Of a stretch of DNA of 64,000 nucleotides, positions 63,806 to 64,000 are shown one piece after another; position 1 is the stretch's first letter, and each line of letters begins with the position of its first letter. The notes below the pieces were generated by a model. It had not been told where the DNA came from. It saw nothing but the letters and a program-made list of their open reading frames with translations, and ran no database searches. The position numbers were made by a program, and so were the translations under genes. The stretch covers positions 447,614 to 511,613 of the forward strand of contig NZ_QFRK01000001.1 in NCBI RefSeq assembly GCF_003143855.1, written 5' to 3'. This stretch comes from Streptomyces sp. NWU339. Lineage in GTDB: Bacteria; Actinomycetota; Actinomycetes; Streptomycetales; Streptomycetaceae.

Positions 63806-63953
63806 TCACAAGCAATTATGACCTACTGCTTTTCGTATCCGGAAGGGGGGTCCCCTGTGACGTCAACCCCTTGGGGATCGCTTCGGGGAGACAGGGGTGG
63901 CAGGGGCGACAGGGTCGACATGAAGGCGACACGCTGCCAGGGGGAGGAACATC

Positions 63954-63990
63954 AACAGCCGGCCGACGGCTGAACCGTCGGCCGGCTGTT
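63954..63990. terminator. Strong terminator near the window edge
   Basis: Perfect 16-bp stem (63954-63969 with 63975-63990) and 5-nt loop; aaca/tgtt ends. It probably belongs to a gene beyond the right edge transcribed toward it. Confidence 0.75.
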
Positions 63991-64000
63991 CCGGTTGCGA

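Overview
The window is high-GC actinobacterial DNA. Codon use, many GTG starts and gene content point to Streptomyces: fused cydCD behind a Rex operator, a DtpA/Sco copper cluster, SigE-family sigma factor, DUF6083, DUF5926 and AICE genes. By established Streptomyces gene order, the run from the cyd operon to serS lies in the oriC-proximal core of the chromosome. The parS-like sites and DnaA-box clusters seen here fit that placement. The species cannot be named from the sequence alone.

Region 1 (1-8744) is mostly an actinomycete integrative and conjugative element of the pSAM2 type. It starts after the tail of a Ser/Thr kinase and about 1.5 kb with no convincing gene. It holds a GntR (KorSA-like) regulator, two small genes, an FtsK-like TraSA transfer ATPase, an SpdB-like spread protein, a rolling-circle Rep, an excisionase and a tyrosine integrase. 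Next to the integrase are a DUF1918 gene and a tRNA-Arg(ACG), the likely integration target. The left attachment site is not visible.

Region 2 (8930-21830) is core or species-variable chromosome: tRNA-Ser(GCT), a 1526-residue PAS/degenerate histidine-kinase/receiver protein with a long disordered linker, an acyl-CoA synthetase, a SigE-family sigma factor, a small secreted Gln/Asn-rich protein, a Prim-Pol protein, a DinB protein, a winged-helix regulator in an operon with a membrane protein split by an in-frame TGA, and a DUF6083 protein.

Region 3 (21916-27256) looks like a decayed integration site at tRNA-Ser(TGA). An imperfect copy of the tRNA 3' end and its terminator lies 5.2 kb away. Between the copies are an EamA exporter divergent from a MarR regulator, a frameshifted integrase remnant, a 120-bp transposase-derived inverted-repeat element, a class B penicillin-binding protein, a GNAT acetyltransferase and a frameshifted hydrolase.

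Region 4 (27321-38567) carries signalling and housekeeping genes: HtrA-type protease, glycerophosphodiesterase, two stand-alone HATPase proteins, a SEC-C/DUF5926 protein, a second Prim-Pol protein, a GAF/SpoIIE phosphatase with degenerate metal motifs, and an M24 Xaa-Pro aminopeptidase.

Region 5 (38738-47909) holds the copper cluster (YcnI-like, Sco, PCuAC, CopCD, Tat-exported DyP peroxidase), then prephenate dehydratase, a 636-bp gap with clustered DnaA boxes, and serS with a coupled HAD phosphatase.

Region 6 (47938-64000) has a tRNA-Ser-like gene with an abnormal arm order, a four-gene ABC export operon divergent from kptA across a second DnaA-box cluster, a pseudogene, a DUF72 protein, an F420-type oxidoreductase, a HAD phosphatase, an M23 peptidase, and the cydA-cydB-cydCD operon with a perfect Rex operator upstream.
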